From Treponema sp. (GTDB lineage Bacteria > Spirochaetota > Spirochaetia > Treponematales > Breznakiellaceae), in NCBI GenBank assembly GCA_009785215.1, contig WQWU01000009.1, forward strand, positions 1 through 53,319: a stretch of DNA of 53,319 nucleotides, read 5' to 3'. A program made the translations under genes and the position numbers. The stretch's first letter is position 1. The number at the start of each line of letters is the position of its first letter. A model generated the notes under the pieces. That model was not told where the DNA came from. It made no database searches and worked only from the letters and a program-made list of their open reading frames with translations. This document shows, one piece after another, positions 33,680-42,906 of the stretch.

Positions 33680-34819
33680 TCAGGTTAAACAGGCGTGAGT
33701 TTCCGCCAATTGTTTTATAATTGGCAGTTTCTGCGGACATTTTTCTTCGCATACGCCGCAAGCTATACACTTTGATGCATCTGCGCTTTTTACCCAGCTC
33801 CAGCCATTCATCATTTCAAAGTAGGCGCTTTTTGCGTGTTCCTTTAAACCATAAACCCGGTAACGATTCATGATTTCGAATAAATACGGAATATCGATTT
33901 TTTGCGGACACGGTTTGCAGTAATTGCATCCTGTGCAGTACAGTTTTGCATGATTTTTGTTTTCTTCCATCATTTTATTGATATGAATAATTTCCAAATC
34001 TGTTAAGTGCCCTGTAAGCGAAGCAATTTTAAAATTCTCGTTTACCATATTCATGTTTTCCATACCGGAAAGAGCTATATCTACATTTTCATTTGCTAAA
34101 ACAAAACGCAATGCCATTTCTGCAGTGCTTTGTACCTTGTTTTTTAACAATCCCTGAATCTGTTCGCTTGGAGCGCCGAGTCTTCCGCCGCCGACAGGCC
34201 CCATAACTACTATTCCCAAACCTTTGGATTTTGCATATGCGATATTTTCTTCGTTGGATCTGTCCAGCATATTGTATTGAACAAGAACCGATTCAAAAAT
34301 TCCTGAATCGATTATCGGTTTAAAATTTTCTGCCGCATCATGGTACGAGAACGAAATATGTTTGATAAGCCCCTGTTCTTTTGCTTTTATTGCCGCTTCG
34401 ATAGGGCCGTATTCTTTTTTACGGCTGCATTCTTGCCAGCCTTCGAAACTTTTTAAAGAGATTCCCCAAAAGTGATAAAAATCGATGTAATCTGTATCGA
34501 GTTTTTTTAAAGATTTTTCCAGCCTTTTTATCCAGTTATCGCCGCTATTGTCTTCGATTGGGTTTTTTGTAGAAAGATATACTTTGCCGTGCCAGCCTTT
34601 TAATGCCTTGCCGACAGCATCCTCGCTGAGTGTTTCGCAGTACAATGGTGCTGTATCAACATAATTAATACCCATTTCAAATGCCTGCTGCATGAGCGGA
34701 ACGGCAAGGTCTTCGTCTACGATTTTTTTACCGTTAATCTCTTTCATGGGTAAGCGCATTGCGCCGAACCCCAACGCCGAAATCTTTTTCCCAGTTTTAC
34801 CAAATTCTTTATAAATCAT
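33680..34819 (-). CDS. Aldo/keto reductase with C-terminal 4Fe-4S ferredoxin domain
   Basis: 379 residues starting at 34819, fixed by AGGAG 6 bases upstream; the longer open frame only translates a CGCAGAG repeat. The aldo/keto reductase barrel (about 1-280) begins MIYKEFGKTGKKISALGFGAMRLP and has the catalytic-type GINYVDTAPLY. The C-terminal part has CTGCNYCKPCPQ and CIACGVCEEKCPQ, ferredoxin-type clusters. Members of this class reduce small carbonyl compounds with NAD(P)H or cluster electrons; substrate unknown. It lies behind the GH94 gene at 34968 on the same strand, separated by a 148-base repeat-bearing gap. Confidence 0.88.
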   Translation of the reverse strand: MIYKEFGKTGKKISALGFGAMRLPMKEINGKKIVDEDLAVPLMQQAFEMGINYVDTAPLYCETLSEDAVGKALKGWHGKVYLSTKNPIEDNSGDNWIKRLEKSLKKLDTDYIDFYHFWGISLKSFEGWQECSRKKEYGPIEAAIKAKEQGLIKHISFSYHDAAENFKPIIDSGIFESVLVQYNMLDRSNEENIAYAKSKGLGIVVMGPVGGGRLGAPSEQIQGLLKNKVQSTAEMALRFVLANENVDIALSGMENMNMVNENFKIASLTGHLTDLEIIHINKMMEENKNHAKLYCTGCNYCKPCPQKIDIPYLFEIMNRYRVYGLKEHAKSAYFEMMNGWSWVKSADASKCIACGVCEEKCPQKLPIIKQLAETHACLT

Positions 34820-34830
34820 ATTATTCTCCT

Positions 34831-34960
34831 TTTTTTCTCGCAGAGGCGCAGAGGCGCAGAGGTCGCAGAGAAGAAATAATGTTTTTCTCTTTATGCTTTC
34901 TCCGCGTTCTCTGCTCTTAATATTGGCTGCGCTAGCAGCTTGCGTCTCCGCGTGAACTCT
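34831..34960. repeat. CGCAGAG-type interspersed repeat with inverted second half
   Basis: The first half (34831-34875) has TTTTTTCTCGCAGAGGCGCA followed by more CAGAGGCG units and ends CGCAGAGAAGAAAT. The second half (34890-34960) holds the opposite-strand version (CTCCGCGTTCTCTG, GCGTCTCCGCGTG) interrupted by a GCTGC-gcta-GCAGC hairpin. It separates two metabolic genes. The flanks TTTTTCTCGCAGAG and GCAGAGAAGAAAT recur in pstA. Confidence 0.75.
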
Positions 34961-34967
34961 TCTTGAA

Positions 34968-37382
34968 TTAAATCTCCAATACAATTTCGTTTTCGGGTTT
35001 TAATACAGAAGCTGGAATGTAGCTGCCTTCCATAACTGTGCCGTTGACCGTAAGTTTTTTACAGCCAGACTTCTGGTCTGACGATTCTTTTCCGTCCGGG
35101 TTATTCACTTTTATGTTAAGCTTACAGCCGCGGAAAACTTTTTCCATTGTGAATGATTTCCACTCTGCAGGAATTGCCGGCGCCAAACGTAAGCCGTCAA
35201 TATCCGGCCGTAATCCAAGGATTCCTTCTACGCAGCCGACCATTACAGTACTTGCAGTGCCTGTAAGCCAGTGTACATGACTGCGTCCTTCGAACGGACT
35301 GTCTGTGCTTTCTGTGAACTGCGAATATACATACGGTTCCATTAGGCGTGTGTCGGCAATGTCATTCTGCGCGGCAGGACAGCTTTCCAGATAATATTCA
35401 AAGGCGCGTTCTCCGCGTCCAAGCAAAGCTTCAGCTAAAATTATCCAGCCCTGCGATTGTAAAAAGATACCGCCGTTTTCTTTTGTAGATGGATTAAACA
35501 GAAGCGCAAGCGCTCCATCAAATGCATATTTAACATAAGAAGGTGACATTAAACGTACGCCGTATTTTGTATTTAATTCTTTGTGTACAAGATCAAGAAT
35601 TGCTTTACTGCGGTTTTCATCGGCGAATCCTGAAATTACAGCCCAGCTCTGCGGATTCAGCCACATACTTGCTTCGGGATCGCCTTTTTTGCCGACAACA
35701 AAATCATGTTCTGTAATGCCGCGTACAAAACGGTCATTATCCCAGCAGCGTTCTTCTATAACTTTTCCAAAACGCGCCTTTAGATCTTCCATTTTTGCTT
35801 CTGTTACTGCGTCTTTTTTATATTTTGCAAAGCGGATCATTATTTCAAATGCATAGTAAAGCTGTAATGCAACAAATACTGATACGCCGCTGGCGCCCAG
35901 TCTAAGGCAGTCGTTCCAGTCGGCATGAAGCCCAGCGGGGAGTCCATGAATACCCAAATGGTTTAACGAAAACTCAATAGCTCTTATTAGGTGGTTAAAA
36001 AGCGAATCTTCGCCTTCATCGGCGTATGGTATTATTTCGTCAAGCAGTGCAGTGTTACCTGTTTCTGCAATGTACTTCCAAACTGTTGGGAACAGCCACA
36101 ACGCATCATCTGCGCGGTAAGAAGGATGCCCTGTTGCTTGACGGTATGATTCATCTTCCGGTTTATCTTCGTGACCAGGGTTGTGGCTGTACTTAACAAG
36201 GGGGAGCACGCCGCCATGATTTACCTGTGCGGAGATCATAAATCTGATTTTTTCCAAAGCCATGTCCGGATCAAGGTGAATGATGCCCTGAATATCCTGA
36301 ACAGTATCACGGTAGCCAAATCCATTGCGCAGCCCTGAATAAACCAAAGAGGCGGCGCGCGACCAGACAAAAGTAATAAAACACTGATAGGCATTCCAGG
36401 TGTTAATCATATTATTAAAATTGCTGTTTGGTGTGGATACTTTTAAGTTATCAAGTTTTTTAAACCAGTATGTTTTTAATTCTGCAATTTCCTTTTCCGG
36501 CAAAGCTGCATCTTCATAACGGTTGATAATTTCTTTTGCCTGTGTTTCGCGTTTTTGTCCAAGCAGGAAGGCAAATACAGCTTCTTCGCCGGGATTTAGT
36601 TCCAGTACAGTGTGCAAAGCCCCGCATGGGTTCATGTTATAGTTTAATGTGCCGTCCAATTTGCCTTTTTCTACAGAGATGGGGTTTCCGTAATCACGGT
36701 AACTGCCAAGGAATGCAGCGCGGTCGCCGCAGAAGCTGACAGGTTTACTGCCGGCAATGCCGAAGAAGCGTGTGTCTACGCGGCTTTCGTTTACTGCATT
36801 TAAACAGTTTTCGTTTATTGTCTGCAGAATAAATTTTTCTTTAAAGTATGTGCGTGTTATAAACTGCGTGTACTGCAGGTTTACCTGATCCTGCTCATAA
36901 AAACTTTCACAGGTAAATTCGGCAAAGCCAAAAACAGATATTTTACGCTTTTTAGATCCTTTGTTTATTACTTTTACCTGCCATACTTCGTAATCAGCAT
37001 TATGCGGTACATAGTACAAAGCTTCTGAATGTATGTCCTTGTAATCAGCTTCTATTCTGGTATAACCGGTACCATGGCGGCAGACAGATTTGTATTGATC
37101 TAAAGGTTTGCCTACAGGCTGCCATGAAGCAGACCAATAATCGCCGTCCGGAGATTCATCATCGCGCAGATAGATGTAACGTCCTGGTCTGTCCTGTTCG
37201 TTAAAGCGGTAACGAATCAATCTGCCTGCAGCTCCGCTTTTAACAAAGCTGTAACCGCCGGCATTGTTGGAAATAATAGCACCATAAGCCGGGGAACCAA
37301 GATAATTTGCCCAGGGTGCGGGTGTGTCGGGTTTATCTATTACATATTCCCGTTTATCAGAATCAAAATAACCATACTGCAT
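34968..37382 (-). CDS. GH94 family disaccharide phosphorylase, substrate uncertain
   Basis: 804 residues with full GH94 architecture: MQYGYFDSDKREYVIDKPDTP at the start, a beta-sandwich, and an (alpha/alpha)6 barrel with SGLRNGFGYRDTVQDIQG and the catalytic Asp in LHADWNDCLRLG. It is clearly diverged from the cellobiose phosphorylase in the same window and lacks its [15 protein letters not shown] block, so it probably uses another beta-linked disaccharide (chitobiose, laminaribiose, cellobionate and others are known in GH94). GGAGGTTGTC precedes the ATG. The divergent partner gene starts 59 bases away. Confidence 0.88.
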   Translation of the reverse strand: MQYGYFDSDKREYVIDKPDTPAPWANYLGSPAYGAIISNNAGGYSFVKSGAAGRLIRYRFNEQDRPGRYIYLRDDESPDGDYWSASWQPVGKPLDQYKSVCRHGTGYTRIEADYKDIHSEALYYVPHNADYEVWQVKVINKGSKKRKISVFGFAEFTCESFYEQDQVNLQYTQFITRTYFKEKFILQTINENCLNAVNESRVDTRFFGIAGSKPVSFCGDRAAFLGSYRDYGNPISVEKGKLDGTLNYNMNPCGALHTVLELNPGEEAVFAFLLGQKRETQAKEIINRYEDAALPEKEIAELKTYWFKKLDNLKVSTPNSNFNNMINTWNAYQCFITFVWSRAASLVYSGLRNGFGYRDTVQDIQGIIHLDPDMALEKIRFMISAQVNHGGVLPLVKYSHNPGHEDKPEDESYRQATGHPSYRADDALWLFPTVWKYIAETGNTALLDEIIPYADEGEDSLFNHLIRAIEFSLNHLGIHGLPAGLHADWNDCLRLGASGVSVFVALQLYYAFEIMIRFAKYKKDAVTEAKMEDLKARFGKVIEERCWDNDRFVRGITEHDFVVGKKGDPEASMWLNPQSWAVISGFADENRSKAILDLVHKELNTKYGVRLMSPSYVKYAFDGALALLFNPSTKENGGIFLQSQGWIILAEALLGRGERAFEYYLESCPAAQNDIADTRLMEPYVYSQFTESTDSPFEGRSHVHWLTGTASTVMVGCVEGILGLRPDIDGLRLAPAIPAEWKSFTMEKVFRGCKLNIKVNNPDGKESSDQKSGCKKLTVNGTVMEGSYIPASVLKPENEIVLEI

Positions 37383-37405
37383 GACAACCTCCGTCTTTCT
37401 GTATA

Positions 37406-37434
37406 TTGATTTAGTATAAATATCATTCTATCAT
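37406..37434 (+). promoter_or_regulatory. Promoter predicting a leaderless mRNA for the 37442 gene
   Basis: TTGATT (37406-37411), 17 bases, TATCAT (37429-37434). Transcription would begin at about 37441, almost on the A of the start codon, and no ribosome binding site precedes that ATG. An opposite promoter for the GH94 gene overlaps it (TTGATT on the minus strand at 37438-37443). Confidence 0.5.
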
Positions 37435-37441
37435 AAAATCA

Positions 37442-39460
37442 ATGGAATTGGATCAAGAAGAAGCTTTGTATGAATTTCTCGAAAATACCTCGGAACCGTT
37501 TTCTCTGGAGGAAATAACTGTTTATGTGCAGGCTTCCGGGCAAAAACCCAATAAAAAGCTGGCTATAGAGATAAGTTCATATCTTGATGCGCGTAAAATT
37601 GCCTTTAAAAAGGACAATCATTGCTGGATTTCCCGCAGAGCCTGCTTTGAACCGGCTGTTTTTGTGATTACTCCGTCACGGCAGGAATTGCTTAACGGCA
37701 TTCTGATTCCAGGCCACAGATGCGTTCCTTTTGCAAACCCTTTAACGCTTCCGCACCGCTATAAATTTTTCTGGAAAGGCGAGATGATTCCTGTGACAAC
37801 AACAGAAGCTCCCCCCGAAGATTTGTATCCTTATTACTGCGTATACGGGGAAGAATTTGCTCCTCAATATATTGCAAGAGACAATTATAAAAACGAAGAG
37901 GCTTACAATGCCGATCCTTATGAAGATCCGCCGGAAGTATCGATACATACTTTGGATATGCGTGTTATCTACAGGGAGAGTTCGTTTGTGCCGGGCGATC
38001 GTTTTATAGTAAGGACGATAGACTGGAAAGAGTGCCGCTACGAACTGGAAAAAGCTGGAAAAGATGACTGGAATCGCGCCGATTTGGATAAATGGCTGGA
38101 AGCTGCAGAAAGCGGCTTTGAAGACAGTTTTGCTTTATTGGGGCCCGGAGCAGGAACAGAAGAACAGATTGCTTTTGCATACTGGTTTGGCGGCAAACGA
38201 ATGAGAGAAGTTCCGGCTTATTCTTTGGAAACTTTTCTTTATGAAAAAACCAACCGTATAGATATTGTACCTTATGGAATAGAATCGCGTTTTTGGTTTG
38301 CCGGCAGGGAAATACCAGACAGCAAGAATCTTCAGAACTATACAGTTCCGCCGGACAGAACATATATTGAAGATCTCTTGTATAAAAAAAATATTCCCAT
38401 TTCTGAATTTGTTATTCTTTCCTATATAAGGGATGCTTTTTTCAGGAACGAAAAAGAGATTGATAATGTAATTAACCGCTTGGTTCCTCCCGTTGTTCAT
38501 CTTGATGAAGAGGAGTGGGATATACTGGCAGATTATATTTCAGACAGCATGGATGATTTTTACAAAGGTTATTCATATTTTTTGGATCAGGGAGCAGGAC
38601 CTATCCGCCAGCGGGTTGCTGAATTGCATACTGCAGTTATCGAGCTTTCTGCTAAACTTCAAAAAGGCGAAATTGAAACAGTCTGGCTTCCCCGGCATAC
38701 TTTTATTGTCCTTTCACAGATTCAGGGTCATGCAGCGGCTCTTTTGGAAGATCTTGCTTTTGATGAATCTCCCGGAGATTCTGACATCTCGGCAATGGAT
38801 AATTCTTTGGACAGCATGATAGATACATTTGCCGATATTAAAGAACTTATTAATTCTGCCATGGATAATTTCAGAAGGAGTAACCTGACTATTATTCACG
38901 GCGGCAAGACATCTCCTGAATGGCGCGGGCAGTTATGGCGTATGATACAGATAAGTATAAGCGGGCTTGATGTTTGGCGCCGCGCCATTATTACTCACGA
39001 ATGTACAATGGAAGAACTTCATAAATTGATTATAACCGGTATGAATTGGAAGGGAAAATTGCGTTTCCGTTTTTACTGTGAGACTCCGGACGGCAGCAAA
39101 GAATACCTGCATGATAAAATAAAACTGGGAGATATTAACTTTAGCGGAAAAAAAGAGTTAATTTATGAATATGGTTCCAATTGGAATGTAAAAATTATTA
39201 TAATGTCATCGTATCAGCCTGCAAAAAATGAAAATACACGTTTTATTGCCGGCGACGGCGCGGCTCCGCCTGAACAGGTAGACGGCCCCCGCCATTTTAG
39301 AAGACTGCTTGGTTCTTTGGAGCTGGGCGGAAATTCAGAAAAGCAATCGGCTCAGCGTGAATTGGGTCAGGAATTTATTCCCGGAGTTTTTGATCTTGAT
39401 AAAATGAACCGCAGTTTACGCGAAATATTTGTTAATGTTAATGGAGAAAAAAATGAATGA
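37442..39460 (+). CDS. Large protein with C-terminal pRiA4b ORF-3-like domain
   Basis: 672 residues, soluble, acidic. The last 170 or so residues resemble the plasmid pRiA4b ORF-3-like domain (PF07929): ELIYEYGSNWNVKIIIM and RFIAGDGAAPPEQVDGPRHF match its FGDxW and GxGACPPEDxGGPxGY blocks. The N-terminal 470 residues are not recognised; a winged-helix-like start (about 1-65, LEEITVYVQAS) and a proline/tyrosine-rich stretch near 105-150 are visible. The start has no ribosome binding site and may be leaderless. The stop overlaps the start of the PTS-IIA gene by 8 bases, so the two act as a coupled pair. Function unknown. Confidence 0.7.
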   Translation: MELDQEEALYEFLENTSEPFSLEEITVYVQASGQKPNKKLAIEISSYLDARKIAFKKDNHCWISRRACFEPAVFVITPSRQELLNGILIPGHRCVPFANPLTLPHRYKFFWKGEMIPVTTTEAPPEDLYPYYCVYGEEFAPQYIARDNYKNEEAYNADPYEDPPEVSIHTLDMRVIYRESSFVPGDRFIVRTIDWKECRYELEKAGKDDWNRADLDKWLEAAESGFEDSFALLGPGAGTEEQIAFAYWFGGKRMREVPAYSLETFLYEKTNRIDIVPYGIESRFWFAGREIPDSKNLQNYTVPPDRTYIEDLLYKKNIPISEFVILSYIRDAFFRNEKEIDNVINRLVPPVVHLDEEEWDILADYISDSMDDFYKGYSYFLDQGAGPIRQRVAELHTAVIELSAKLQKGEIETVWLPRHTFIVLSQIQGHAAALLEDLAFDESPGDSDISAMDNSLDSMIDTFADIKELINSAMDNFRRSNLTIIHGGKTSPEWRGQLWRMIQISISGLDVWRRAIITHECTMEELHKLIITGMNWKGKLRFRFYCETPDGSKEYLHDKIKLGDINFSGKKELIYEYGSNWNVKIIIMSSYQPAKNENTRFIAGDGAAPPEQVDGPRHFRRLLGSLELGGNSEKQSAQRELGQEFIPGVFDLDKMNRSLREIFVNVNGEKNE

Positions 39461-39938
39461 AATAAAAAATAATGATACTCTTGCGCTGCTTGTTAAGCGC
39501 GGCGGAATTTTTTACGGTGTTGGCGGCAGCACCCGCCGGGAAATTATGGCTAATGTAATAGAAAATATAACCGTTTGGAACCCCGAAAAAAGGGAAATGC
39601 TTTTGCAGGCAGTAATGGAGCGCGAAGCCATAATTTCTACAGGTATAGAAAACGGCATTGCCTTGCCTCATCCGCGCACCCCAATGCTGGAAGATGATGA
39701 AGAACCTTTTGTGGTTATAGCGTTTCCCCAGACGCCGTCTCAAGACTGGCTAACTCCCGACAATAGCAGTGTTCATGCCATTTTTTTAATTGTATCAAAA
39801 TCGCCGAAACAGCACCTGGGAGTTATGTCCGGAATTAGCTATCTTTGCCAGCAGGAACAATTTTACAAAATGCTTTCTATGCGCGAGAAAAAGGAAAAAA
39901 TTATAACGGCTATTGAAAAAGCGGAAAGTGAGTGGTAG
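39453..39938 (+). CDS. PTS fructose-type IIA / PtsN-like regulatory protein
   Basis: 162 residues, a PTS EIIA type-2 domain. The phosphorylated histidine is H73 in GIALPHPR. The start at 39453 is chosen because GGAG lies 7 bases upstream inside the previous gene. No IIB or IIC domain follows, so it probably works as a regulator of the PtsN/nitrogen-PTS type rather than in sugar uptake. It is coupled to the pRiA4b-like gene by an 8-base overlap. The target is unknown. Confidence 0.88.
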   Translation: MNEIKNNDTLALLVKRGGIFYGVGGSTRREIMANVIENITVWNPEKREMLLQAVMEREAIISTGIENGIALPHPRTPMLEDDEEPFVVIAFPQTPSQDWLTPDNSSVHAIFLIVSKSPKQHLGVMSGISYLCQQEQFYKMLSMREKKEKIITAIEKAESEW

Positions 39939-39962
39939 AAACGTAATTTTATTCTTATAGCA

Positions 39963-40763
39963 TTAAGCAATCTTTGTAACTATAAGTCCGATAATTATGC
40001 CGAACAATGTAACGATGGATGCCGTACGGTTTTTTGTCATTATAATTGACTGAGGAATTATCTCGCCGAAAACAATGTAGAGCATTGCTCCGCCTGCGGC
40101 AGATAGCGATAAAGCAATTGCAAGATCGGATATAATTCCTATTATTATGCCTATTAATCCGCCCAGGAGAGTTGTTGCGCCTGCAAGGGATGTTAGAAAA
40201 ATAACAGTTGTTTTTTTTATTCCGCCTGCCAAAAGAGGAGCCGCAATTGCCATTCCTTCCGGGATATTATGTACGGCAATCATAAACGCAATTAATGCTC
40301 CCAGTCTGAAACTGTGACTGCCTCCGGCTCCAATAGCTATTCCTTCCGGAACATTGTGCAGGGCAATTGCGATAAGCATTAATATTCCCGAACGAAGCAT
40401 TCTGGTAGGATTTTGAATTATTCTGCTTTCATGAAAAAGCTCTTCATGTGTGTGATGAACATTCAGATCGTTTTCTTTTGTTTTTGTTATTATATCTACA
40501 AGGCGGTTCAGGCACATTACAATAATTGTTCCAAGTATAAGGCCGGATAGTGTTACTGCAATTCCATTAAGTTCAATTGCTTCCGGTACCAGGCCAAAAC
40601 AGACAATACTGACCATAACTCCCGCCGCAAATGACAGAAGCCAGCAGTTCATTTTTTCTGAAGGTTTTTTGAGGAGGATCGCAGATATTAGTCCGCCGAG
40701 CCCCATCCCGCAGATTCCTGCAATTGCGCTGAATAAAATCATGTGTAACATACTATAAAACAC
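39963..40763 (-). CDS. ZIP family divalent metal transporter (ZupT-like)
   Basis: 266 residues with eight predicted membrane segments. The metal-binding helices carry the ZIP motifs HNVPEGIAIG (about 138-147) and HNIPEGMAIA (about 168-177). A histidine-rich cytoplasmic loop (VHHTHEELFHES, about 101-112) lies between segments 3 and 4, as usual. It would import zinc, iron or manganese. It is divergent from pstS; the intervening 125 bases hold the Pho box array. Confidence 0.9.
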   Translation of the reverse strand: MFYSMLHMILFSAIAGICGMGLGGLISAILLKKPSEKMNCWLLSFAAGVMVSIVCFGLVPEAIELNGIAVTLSGLILGTIIVMCLNRLVDIITKTKENDLNVHHTHEELFHESRIIQNPTRMLRSGILMLIAIALHNVPEGIAIGAGGSHSFRLGALIAFMIAVHNIPEGMAIAAPLLAGGIKKTTVIFLTSLAGATTLLGGLIGIIIGIISDLAIALSLSAAGGAMLYIVFGEIIPQSIIMTKNRTASIVTLFGIIIGLIVTKIA

Positions 40764-40804
40764 AACTTATCATATATATTGATTCTTGGCTAGGGAGTTG
40801 AAAT

Positions 40805-40852
40805 TTAACCAAATTTTAACAATTCATTCATTTAGTTTTAACACGGTATATT
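40805..40852 (+). promoter_or_regulatory. Pho-type box array and promoter of the pst operon
   Basis: Hexamers TTAACC (40805), TTAACA (40816), TTCATT (40827) and TTAACA (40838) are spaced exactly 11 bases apart, the phasing of PhoB/PhoP response regulator sites. TATATT (40847-40852) is a fitting -10. The operon encodes the matching regulator pair at its end, so autoregulation is likely. Confidence 0.75.
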
Positions 40853-40888
40853 TATTTTAAAACAAGTTTTTAACTTTAAGGAGAATTT

Positions 40889-41716
40889 ATGAAAATTAAA
40901 AATTATTCAAAGTTTGTCTTTGTATTGCTGGCAGCGGCGCTTGTATTAACAATTGGATGCACAAGAAGCGGCGGTCAGGCTGGTTCAGGCGAACAGTACA
41001 CAATCGAAATTGGCGGATCAACTTCTGTTACTCCGTTAATGGAATTATTTGCGGCAGCGTATGCAGATGTAAAACCTAACATTAAAGTAAACATTAACGG
41101 AACAGGTTCCGGCGATGGAATCACAAATGCAGGTGTTACATATCAGATTGGCATGTCAAGCCGTGAACTTACTCCGGCAGAGCAGGGCAGAGGACTTAAT
41201 GCTGAACCTGTTGCAATCGATGGTATTGCAGTTATTGTAAATAATAATAATCCTGTTTCTAATCTTACAATCGATCAGATTAGAGATATTTATACAGGCG
41301 CTGTTACAAACTGGAATCAGGTTGGCGGAAATAACGCTCCTATTGCAGTTATCAGCCGTGAAGCAGGTTCCGGAACAAGAGGCGCCTTTGAAGAAATTAT
41401 CGGGTTTCAGGGAAGATTACTTGCAGGTGCAAATGAATCAACAAGCACAGGCGCGATAAAAGCAGGTATTGTTCAGAATCCTAACGCAATCGGATATATT
41501 TCGCTTGGTTCTGTAGATGACACAACCAAAGCAATTTCTGTCGGCGGAGCAGCTCCGTTATCTTCAAATGTTTTAAATGGTTCGTATAGGGTTGCACGTC
41601 CTTTTATTGTTCTAACAGGCAGTAATGTTCATGCAGAAAGCGCAGCTTTCATAAATTGGATGTTTAGCTCTGCAGGTCAGGCGATTGTCGCCAGAAGCTG
41701 GATACCAGTTAGATAG
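40889..41716 (+). CDS. pstS: Phosphate-binding lipoprotein PstS
   Basis: 275 residues. Signal peptide with lipobox LTIGCTRS (cysteine at about 24). The mature part has the PstS phosphate-contact blocks GSTSVTPL, NGTGSGDGI, MSSRELTP and ISREAGSGTRGAFEE. It captures phosphate in the periplasm and hands it to PstCA. AAGGAG lies 6 bases before the start. First gene of pstSCAB-phoU-phoB-phoR. Confidence 0.95.
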   Translation: MKIKNYSKFVFVLLAAALVLTIGCTRSGGQAGSGEQYTIEIGGSTSVTPLMELFAAAYADVKPNIKVNINGTGSGDGITNAGVTYQIGMSSRELTPAEQGRGLNAEPVAIDGIAVIVNNNNPVSNLTIDQIRDIYTGAVTNWNQVGGNNAPIAVISREAGSGTRGAFEEIIGFQGRLLAGANESTSTGAIKAGIVQNPNAIGYISLGSVDDTTKAISVGGAAPLSSNVLNGSYRVARPFIVLTGSNVHAESAAFINWMFSSAGQAIVARSWIPVR

Positions 41717-41727
41717 TTTAGGAATTT

Positions 41728-42906
41728 ATGAATCGTAAATTAACGGATGTTTTTTTTAAACATCTGGTCAGCATTGTCGCTCTCTTTTCTGTTTTGGCGT
41801 TGGGAGCGATATTGCTGTTTGTTTTTGCTCAGGGAGCAATGCCGTTTTTAACATCGACATATTCGGGTGTCCGTCTTGTAGCGCAGCGCATTAACGAAAT
41901 TAATGTTAACGGTACTACCTATATAGATCATAACACTTTTATTAGAATTCCAAAAAATACTGATTTTATATCGATTCGTTTTCAGGAAGAAGTTCTGGAA
42001 ATTAAAATAGACAATAACGAAAAAGATCCGGAAAAAATACTTTCATTTACATATAATAACGAAGTAAATATCACTTATCCCGAAAGTTATGTATACACGG
42101 TTAGTTGGCCTTCTGTCATACAATCGCTGGAAAAGAGAATTCATATAATTCTGCCCGAACCGCCGTATAGTCCTGCTAAATTTTTAAGCGGCCTTGAATG
42201 GCGGCCTGACAGAGACAAAGTTTTCGGTATCTTTCCCATGATTGTAGGAACTTTGCTTGCAAGTTTTGGCGCTGTGTTACTTGGCGTTCCAATTGCTCTT
42301 TTGTGCGCACTTTTTATGGCTGAGTTTTTAAAGCCAAAGTATGCATCTGTTATAAGATCCGGCGTTGAACTTTTAGCCGGGATTCCTTCTGTAGTTTATG
42401 GTTTCTTCGGCCTTATGGTAATTGTTCCGTTTGTGCGCACAACTTTTAATATACCATCTGGGAATACACTGCTTTCTGCAATCATTGTTCTTGCGTTAAT
42501 GATACTGCCGACTGTAATAACAATTGCAGAAACCTCTCTGCGTGCGGTTCCGCTTTCTGTAAGAGAAGCGAGCCTTTCGCTTGGTGCAAGTAAAATGCAG
42601 ACTTCGTGGCGGGTTGTTTTGCCGCACGCAAATTCAGGTGTAATTGCAGGTATTATTCTTGGCATCTCCCGCGCAGTAGGAGAAACAATGGCAGTAATTT
42701 TAGTTGCAGGTAATTCTCCTCATTTAACATTTAATCCTTTGTCCAGCGTTAGAACTCTTACATCTACAATTGCAATGGAAATGGGTTATGCGTCAGGCAG
42801 ACACAGCGAGATATTGTTTTCTATCGGGGTAACATTGTTCGCAATTATTTTAATTTTAAATAGTTTTATTTTATGGTTTAGAAGGAGAATGGAGCACACT
42901 CTATGA
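41728..42906 (+). CDS. pstC: Phosphate ABC transporter permease PstC
   Basis: 392 residues with six membrane segments. A long extracytoplasmic loop (about 40-155) between the first two is larger than in most PstC proteins, as is common in spirochaetes and clostridia. The cytoplasmic EAA-like loop reads REASLSLGASKMQTSWRVVLPH. The stop overlaps the pstA start by 4 bases. Confidence 0.93.
   Translation: MNRKLTDVFFKHLVSIVALFSVLALGAILLFVFAQGAMPFLTSTYSGVRLVAQRINEINVNGTTYIDHNTFIRIPKNTDFISIRFQEEVLEIKIDNNEKDPEKILSFTYNNEVNITYPESYVYTVSWPSVIQSLEKRIHIILPEPPYSPAKFLSGLEWRPDRDKVFGIFPMIVGTLLASFGAVLLGVPIALLCALFMAEFLKPKYASVIRSGVELLAGIPSVVYGFFGLMVIVPFVRTTFNIPSGNTLLSAIIVLALMILPTVITIAETSLRAVPLSVREASLSLGASKMQTSWRVVLPHANSGVIAGIILGISRAVGETMAVILVAGNSPHLTFNPLSSVRTLTSTIAMEMGYASGRHSEILFSIGVTLFAIILILNSFILWFRRRMEHTL

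Noticed and set aside
34831-34875. CRISPR array
   Set aside because: Units are short, contiguous and without unique spacers; no cas genes in the window.
34820-34984. 55-residue N-terminal extension of the aldo/keto reductase
   Set aside because: It only translates the CGCAGAG repeat; the ATG at 34819 has AGGAG at proper distance and matches the family start.
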